Source: Rhodoplanes serenus
GTDB lineage: Bacteria; Pseudomonadota; Alphaproteobacteria; Rhizobiales; Xanthobacteraceae
Assembly: GCA_945897515.1 (NCBI GenBank)
Contig: CAMDFO010000050.1
Coordinates: 1 to 33,921, forward strand
Length of the DNA stretch: 33,921 nt
Direction of reading: 5' to 3'
The notes under the pieces were generated by a model. That model worked only from the letters and a program-made list of their open reading frames with translations. It was not told the DNA's origin and ran no database searches. The position numbers were made by a program, and so were the translations under genes. Shown here one piece after another: positions 27,271 through 33,921 of the stretch. How positions within the stretch are numbered: position 1 is the stretch's first letter; every line of letters begins with the position of its first letter.

Positions 27271-27689
27271 TGGATCGGGAAACGGCAAGGGCCTTGGTTG
27301 ACGCCGGATACATGCCGCTCCGGGAATACGTGGAAGCCTATCCGATGATTGAACTTCGATTGCCGGTCCCCGTCTCGGTCAACGCGATGTATCGCAACGT
27401 AGCGAAGGTCGGTCGCGTCAAGACGGGGAAATACACGAACTGGCTCAAGGAAGCCGACAAATGGCTGCTGACGCAAAAGCGCGGGCTTAAGCCCTTCGAG
27501 GGGCCATGCGCCGTGGAATTGCGTGTGCCGGCGAAATGCCGCGCGGACGTGTCAAATTTGATTAAGTGCGCGGAGGATTTTCTAGTCTCCCGGTTGATAA
27601 CGCCGGACGACCGATACACCCGCAAAGTCAGCGCCGAGCGTGATGCAAGCCTAACCGATCACTGCGTCATCACCGTGAGGGCGGCATAG
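27270..27689 (+). CDS. RusA-like Holliday junction resolvase (phage)
   Basis: This is a 139-residue protein. The core LPVPVSVNAMYRN and the acidic motif CRADVSNLIKCAEDFLV (Asp93, Asn96, Lys99, Asp103), followed by TPDDRY (Asp113-Asp114), match RusA endonucleases, which cut Holliday junctions and are typical of phage replication modules. The ATG at 27270 overlaps the preceding TAA, a normal phage arrangement; the open frame upstream to 27171 is shadow. It is complete, the only intact gene of the captured phage fragment. Without a phage promoter its expression is doubtful. Confidence 0.75.
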   Translation: MDRETARALVDAGYMPLREYVEAYPMIELRLPVPVSVNAMYRNVAKVGRVKTGKYTNWLKEADKWLLTQKRGLKPFEGPCAVELRVPAKCRADVSNLIKCAEDFLVSRLITPDDRYTRKVSAERDASLTDHCVITVRAA

Positions 27690-27690
27690 A

Positions 27691-28214
27691 ATGGCACGCA
27701 TCCGCAGCATACACCCCGGCCTGTTCACCGATGAGGCTTTCGTAAGCCTCACGGCGGACGCGCAAGTTTTCCTCATGGGGATATGGACCGAGGCGGACGA
27801 TCAGGGGGCATTCGAGTGGAAACCCTTGACCCTTCGGATGCGCCTTCGTCCTACGAAGGACGGTCCTGTGGACGATCTGTTGGATGAATTGGAGGCCGCT
27901 AAATTCATATGTCGTTACGCTGTTAACAACCGTCAGTACGGGGCAATTCGGAATTTCCGCAAGTACCAGCGCCCGAAATCACCCAACGCTGTACACCCAA
28001 TCACTGACGAAATCCGAAACTATGTCGGCTTAACTCAGTCGATTTCTGAAATGACGACAGATGAAGCGCCATCAATTCCGCGAAAAGAGGAATTTCCTCC
28101 GCAGATGGAGGAGGTAGGAGGAGGGAAGGAGGAAAAGAAAGACATTCGGGCGGTCGCAAAGGCGACACGCCCCTCGGGTGGCCTCTTTGACGAATTTTGG
28201 AAAGCCTACCCGAG
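27691..28214 (+). pseudogene. Phage replication-type protein, 3'-truncated
   Basis: The N-terminus MARIRSIHPGLFTDEAFVSL, followed by GIWTEADDQGAFEWKPLTL and YGAIRNFRKYQRPKSPN, is typical of a conserved prophage protein encoded next to RusA and helicase-loader genes. Such proteins have a C-terminal domain beginning FDEFWKAYPR. Here exactly that motif is reached at 28190-28214 and then the sequence switches to porin DNA. The frame reads on in a wrong phase to 28353, so about the last 100 residues are replaced by nonsense. It starts one base after the RusA stop. The function is probably in replication initiation or helicase loading; that is inferred from context. Confidence 0.7.
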
Positions 28215-28367
28215 GTCGAAACAGCGGTCGGAAGCGGCTGGACCGCGAAGTTCGAGTATCTCTACATCGGCAGTCCCAACACGGTGCCGATCGCGCCCGG
28301 CACGACCTCGGTCAGCGGAACCAGCCGCTCACACGTGCTGCGCGCCGGCATGAACATGCGGTTCTGA
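28215..28367 (+). pseudogene. Porin fragment, C-terminal end right of phage DNA
   Basis: The frame VETAVGSGWTAKFEYLYIGS continues to a C-terminal SRSHVLRAGMNMRF and a TGA at 28365-28367. This is the closing end of an Omp25/31-type outer-membrane barrel, with the terminal Phe signal. It is the continuation of the fragment ending at 26740. The beta-barrel gene on the far side of ssb (29342) is a paralogue with the same C-terminal style. Confidence 0.75.
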
Positions 28368-28412
28368 TGGCGCAGACAAGCCGCCGCCGGATCCACAGCG
28401 GCTGACAAACAC

Positions 28413-28443
28413 AAATGCCCCGCTGCAAGGCGGGGCATTTTTT
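28413..28443. terminator. Rho-independent terminator
   Basis: ATGCCCCGC (28415-28423) pairs with GCGGGGCAT (28430-28438) around TGCAAG, with A residues before and a T-run after the stem. It works in both directions, ending the porin remnant from the left and ssb from the right. Confidence 0.85.
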
Positions 28444-28460
28444 GGCGTGCGATGCGCTTC

Positions 28461-28497
28461 GATCCGGACCACGGTCCAATTCAATTGAACCCGGATC
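28461..28497. repeat. Nested palindrome downstream of ssb
   Basis: GATCCGG (28461-28467) and CCGGATC (28491-28497) flank a 10-bp palindrome, TTCAATTGAA (28480-28489). The AATTCAATTGAAC core within CCGGATC arms looks like a dispersed intergenic repeat of this bacterial group. It has no assigned function. Confidence 0.4.
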
Positions 28498-28510
28498 GTG
28501 AGAGTATGCT

Positions 28511-28990
28511 CTAAAACGGTATCTCGTCGTCCATGTCGCCGCGCTTGCCACCGCCGGCCATGGCCGGCTTGCGCGCCGCGGTTGCACCCTGCGAGCCGAA
28601 GTCGTTGTCGGAGGTGTCTGCGCTGCCGCCACCGCCGGCGCGGGTATCGAGCATGGTGAGGGTGGCATTGAAATTCTGCAGGACGACTTCGGTCGAGTAT
28701 TTTTCGACTCCATCCTTGTCCTGCCATTTGCGGGTCTGGAGTTGGCCTTCGAGATAAACCTTCGAGCCCTTCTTCAGATACTGCTCGGCGATCTTGCAGA
28801 GCCCCTCGTTGAAGATCACCACGCGGTGCCACTCGGTCTTTTCCTTGCGCTCGCCGCTGTTCTTGTCGCGCCAGCTTTCCGACGTCGCGACGCTCAGGTT
28901 GGCGATCGGCCGGCCGTCCTGGGTGCGGCGGATTTCCGGGTCCTTCCCGAGATTGCCAACGAGGATGACCTTGTTCACCGAGCCTGCCAT
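28511..28990 (-). CDS. ssb: Single-stranded DNA-binding protein
   Basis: This is a 159-residue OB-fold protein that coats single-stranded DNA in replication, recombination and repair. The N-terminal 110 residues begin [19 protein letters not shown] and contain WHRVVIF and [14 protein letters not shown] Gly-rich linker follows, then the acidic tail DMDDEIPF that recruits partner proteins. It is transcribed away from the beta-barrel gene at 29342. A LexA-type box 135 bp upstream suggests DNA-damage control, as for uvrA further on. In E. coli ssb and uvrA are divergent neighbours; here a beta-barrel gene lies between. Confidence 0.97.
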   Translation of the reverse strand: MAGSVNKVILVGNLGKDPEIRRTQDGRPIANLSVATSESWRDKNSGERKEKTEWHRVVIFNEGLCKIAEQYLKKGSKVYLEGQLQTRKWQDKDGVEKYSTEVVLQNFNATLTMLDTRAGGGGSADTSDNDFGSQGATAARKPAMAGGGKRGDMDDEIPF

Positions 28991-29087
28991 GACGCTCTCT
29001 CCTGCCTCTTTCCGAATTCAACAATGCATGCCGCGCTGCTGCACCTGAAGCTAGTGCGCGAGCCCCGCACAACAAGCTTGTTCGGCG

Positions 29088-29096
29088 TTATCCACA
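29088..29096 (+). promoter_or_regulatory. DnaA box, perfect match
   Basis: TTATCCACA is the consensus DnaA-binding 9-mer. With the sites at 29285-29293 and 29307-29315 it suggests that DnaA may bind the ssb upstream region. Confidence 0.5.
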
Positions 29097-29124
29097 TCGG
29101 CGTGAGCGCCGCGGCATCGTCATT

Positions 29125-29139
29125 GTTCTCTGTTTGTTC
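29125..29139 (+). promoter_or_regulatory. LexA (SOS) box upstream of ssb
   Basis: GTTCTCTGTTTGTTC matches the alphaproteobacterial LexA operator GTTC-N7-GTTC exactly. It lies 135 bp before the ssb start and 203 bp before the beta-barrel start. ssb is the more likely target. Confidence 0.65.
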
Positions 29140-29284
29140 TTATCATGGCATTCGCCTCGATGGCAAGCCGGGACTGCATTCCCATCGCGTCGAAGCCGTT
29201 GGATGACGTCCTCCCCCTACCCCGCCGACCGTCGATCTGCCGGCAGCGTTGCAAAATTGCGACCGTCGGCCGGCTCGACTCACG

Positions 29285-29315
29285 TAATCCACAGCCCGTG
29301 CGGTTGTGTGGATAA
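29285..29315. promoter_or_regulatory. Pair of inverted DnaA boxes
   Basis: TAATCCACA (29285-29293, one mismatch) and TGTGGATAA (29307-29315, a perfect box on the minus strand) face each other with 13 bp between. They lie 27 bp before the beta-barrel gene start. Confidence 0.45.
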
Positions 29316-29341
29316 CGCAGAGCCGACCGGGAGAAACTGCA

Positions 29342-30016
29342 ATGAAAAACAAGCTGGTGCTGGCGTGCGTCGTCGCTTCGGCCTTCGCCGGAGCGCCGGC
29401 GGTCGCGCAGCGGCTTCCCGCGCCGCGGCCGCCTTCGGTCTTTGTGCCGTTCTTCACCTGGACCGGCGCCTACACCGGATTCAATCTCGGCTACGGCCTT
29501 GGAACCAGCACCTGGGGCACCCCCTCGACCGGCGCCACCACCGGCCATTTCCGGGCCCAGGGCATGCAGGTCGGCGGCACCCTGGGATACAATTACGAGA
29601 CCGCTGGGTTCGTGGTCGGGCTTGAGACCGATCTCGACTGGAGCGGCATCAAGGGCAGTACCAACCATCCCACCTGCGCCAGCTTCTGCGAGACCAAGAA
29701 CACCTGGCTCGGCACGCTGCGCGGCCGTCTCGGCTACGCGCTCGACCGCTACATGCCTTATGTCACCGGCGGCATGGCCTACGGCGGCATCCAGACCGCC
29801 AACAGCCTGTCCGCCACCACCCGGAGCAAGATCGGCTACACGCTCGGCACCGGCAGCGAATACTATTTCATGCACAATTGGTCGGCGAAGATCGAATACC
29901 TCTACGTCGATCTGGGCCACGTCACCTGCAACACCAGTTGCACCGGCGGCGGCGCGGAACGCGACGTCAAGCTCAACATGCACGTCGTGCGCACCGGGGT
30001 GAACTTCAAGTTCTGA
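29342..30016 (+). CDS. Outer-membrane beta-barrel protein (Omp25/31-like porin family)
   Basis: This is a 224-residue exported protein. The signal peptide MKNKLVLACVVASAFAGAPA ends near AVAQ. The barrel shows WTGAYTGFNLGYGLG at the first strand, a TLGYNYETAGFVVGLETDLDW segment, then LRGRLGYALDRYMPYVTGG and a closing KIEYLYVDLGHVT with a final Phe. This is the Omp25/Omp31-type eight-strand barrel common in Rhizobiales, often structural or heme-related rather than a true pore. It has an extra cysteine pair in the last loop (CNTSC). It sits between ssb and uvrA. The split porin near 28215 is a paralogue, so this locus once held two such genes around ssb. Confidence 0.85.
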   Translation: MKNKLVLACVVASAFAGAPAVAQRLPAPRPPSVFVPFFTWTGAYTGFNLGYGLGTSTWGTPSTGATTGHFRAQGMQVGGTLGYNYETAGFVVGLETDLDWSGIKGSTNHPTCASFCETKNTWLGTLRGRLGYALDRYMPYVTGGMAYGGIQTANSLSATTRSKIGYTLGTGSEYYFMHNWSAKIEYLYVDLGHVTCNTSCTGGGAERDVKLNMHVVRTGVNFKF

Positions 30017-30127
30017 GCGGCTACGCGCTGGCCGGCCGTTGCGGGAGCGCAAGCCTTTTTTGCCGTTCCGCGCGCCATCCACAATCGCATGGCTGTTTGC
30101 GGCGCCGGGCACTGGCGAAATCCGCCT

Positions 30128-30142
30128 GTTCTCACTACGTTC
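30128..30142 (+). promoter_or_regulatory. LexA (SOS) box upstream of uvrA
   Basis: GTTCTCACTACGTTC fits GTTC-N7-GTTC exactly and lies 62 bp before the uvrA start, in a gene-free interval. uvrA is a classical SOS gene, so this is a convincing LexA operator. Confidence 0.8.
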
Positions 30143-30204
30143 TGATCAATCCCTGCTCCGATCGCGTCGGCGGCCGAGCCGGCTTGCCTTGCCCCTAGGG
30201 TTCC

Positions 30205-33192
<2,988 letters not shown>

Positions 33193-33207
33193 CGAGCGGA
33201 GCTAACT

Positions 33208-33810
33208 GTGTGCCCGGATTCTAGCAACATCAAATTTGGACGGATGTCGATCCGACCGGGATTACCTATTGATATTTCGGATCAGCCAGACAGGCCGGTG
33301 GACTTAACGAACAAGGATGCCAACTCCGACTACCGTTCAAGAGTGGGAAAGACACTGAAGGCCTACCTACTCGCGGTAAGAGATTTATTGGACGGAAAGT
33401 TCAAAAATCTTCGCGACATCGTCCCAATCCATATGACCGACGCCTGTCTTCCTCACGCCTTCATATTTTCCGAAGGGGTGATCGTTCGCTACGATCTCCA
33501 AGAGAATCCAGATCTGAAGGTCCTCACAGCGACACCTATCGAATTTGCAAAAGATGACGGCACGCTCCTCGACACCTCTCTTTTAACAGCGACGTCATTT
33601 GTGTCTGAGAATTTCCTCCATTGTGTCGCCGATCCGAGCGGATATGACCCGGGCCCGAATACTCCGAGTATCACGATTTCAATTGGGACTCCCGGTACCG
33701 ATGAAACGAAGGATATCGCAAAGCACCGCATTTTCGCCGTGACGCAAATTCCTGCAAGGCAACCCGACGTCCTCCCTGGCCTGCACCCGGTTTCGTTGAC
33801 ACCCGCCTAA
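33208..33810 (+). CDS. Hypothetical protein with IS-derived C-terminus
   Basis: This is a 200-residue protein that I do not recognise. It starts at GTG 33208, supported by GGAG 6 nt upstream (33198-33201); ATG 33244 is an alternative. It has no signal peptide or membrane segment, a charged central helix (KTLKAYLLAVRDLLDGKFKNLRD) and a beta-rich second half. Base composition is clearly lower in GC than that of uvrA, suggesting acquired DNA. The last ten or so codons, from about 33777, lie inside the terminal repeat region of an IS3-family element (GLHPVSLTPA is IS sequence read forward). The native C-terminus is therefore probably lost. Its closeness to uvrA (15 bp) may permit read-through expression. 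Confidence 0.55.
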   Translation: MCPDSSNIKFGRMSIRPGLPIDISDQPDRPVDLTNKDANSDYRSRVGKTLKAYLLAVRDLLDGKFKNLRDIVPIHMTDACLPHAFIFSEGVIVRYDLQENPDLKVLTATPIEFAKDDGTLLDTSLLTATSFVSENFLHCVADPSGYDPGPNTPSITISIGTPGTDETKDIAKHRIFAVTQIPARQPDVLPGLHPVSLTPA

Positions 33811-33921
33811 GCTAATCCCGCCTGCCGTTCGAACTCCATCGGGCTCATATAACCGATCGTAGAGTGTCGGCGCTTGGGATTGTAGAAGCGCTCAATGTAG
33901 TCGAACACGTCAGCTCTGGCC
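33777..33921 (-). mobile_element. IS3-family insertion sequence, right end only
   Basis: The window ends within an IS3-family element lying on the minus strand. Its right end contains TGCACCCGGTTTCG and GTTGACACCC, typical of terminal inverted repeats of this family, and probably begins with TG at about 33777. The rest lies outside the window, so the other end and target duplication cannot be checked. Confidence 0.65.
33807..33921 (-). CDS. IS3-family transposase OrfB, C-terminus
   Basis: Reading the minus strand inward from the window edge gives ARADVFDYIERFYNPKRRHS followed by TIGYMSPMEFERQAGLA and a stop. This is the highly conserved C-terminal end of the integrase-core (rve) transposase of IS3 elements; FYNPKRRHSTIGY-type sequence is diagnostic. 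The catalytic DDE residues lie upstream of the visible part, so activity cannot be judged. Its stop TAG overlaps the TAA of the hypothetical gene on the other strand. Confidence 0.85.
   Translation of the reverse strand, partial: ARADVFDYIERFYNPKRRHSTIGYMSPMEFERQAGLA

Larger units (their letters stand above)
28991..29341. promoter_or_regulatory. Divergent region between ssb and beta-barrel gene
   Basis: This 351-bp region has no gene. It holds a LexA-type box (29125-29139), two perfect DnaA boxes in opposite directions (29088-29096 and 29307-29315) and one with a single mismatch (29285-29293). The latter two form an inverted repeat, ATCCACA/TGTGGAT, which could fold into a hairpin just before the beta-barrel gene. 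Promoters for both genes must lie here. Confidence 0.55.

Noticed and set aside
26741..28214. Intact prophage or gene transfer agent
   Set aside because: Only three small genes are present, both ends are cut, and there are no integrase, structural or lysis genes.
29088..29315. Replication origin
   Set aside because: DnaA boxes are present, but there is no AT-rich unwinding region or dnaA, hemE or parAB neighbour, so a regulatory role is more likely.

Overview
The window is high-GC chromosomal DNA from an alphaproteobacterium. It looks like a Bradyrhizobium or other Nitrobacteraceae genome (inference): gyrA and a coaD-ppi-ppiB-queA-tgt block lie near ssb and uvrA, LexA-box-like sites of the alphaproteobacterial GTTC-N7-GTTC type precede ssb and uvrA, REP-type palindromes occur between genes, and there are many TctC/Bug solute receptors.

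Layout. Bases 1-890 hold the 3' end of a tRNA-Lys, a possible decayed integration site, a small zinc-ribbon ORF and an IS66 remnant. Bases 891-9625 are an accessory catabolic region: an arylmalonate-decarboxylase/maleate-isomerase-like enzyme, an SDR dehydrogenase, an FMN 2-hydroxy-acid oxidase, a hydroxypyruvate-isomerase-like enzyme, a flavin (LLM) monooxygenase, a VOC-fold protein, two TctC receptors and a truncated [2Fe-2S] subunit gene. A complete IS701-family element (9626-11152) separates this from the housekeeping block tgt, queA, ppiB, a secreted ppi and coaD (11170-15212, all minus).

Bases 15389-21587 start with a broken small secreted-protein gene and an FAD monooxygenase. Divergent from the monooxygenase is a tight plus-strand run of three TctC receptors, a secreted ankyrin protein and a 4,5-dihydroxyphthalate-decarboxylase-like protein. 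A small Tyr/His/Arg-rich secreted protein and gyrA follow.

Bases 25108-28367 are a scar. A 5'-truncated autotransporter is fused head to head with a 5'-truncated porin, and the porin is split by a 1.47-kb piece of phage DNA (GcrA-like, RusA-like and replication-type genes, truncated at both ends). The window then continues with ssb, an outer-membrane beta-barrel gene, uvrA, a hypothetical gene and the end of an IS3-family element that cut that gene short.

How the genes work together (inference). The accessory parts probably capture organic acids in the periplasm with TctC receptors and oxidise, isomerise or decarboxylate them in the cytoplasm. No TctA/TctB membrane partners are in the window. 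I did not find a convincing new defence or biosynthetic system. The most interesting features are the nested rearrangement at 26.7-28.4 kb, the unassigned catabolic cluster, and an IS insertion whose target duplication preserves a stop codon.
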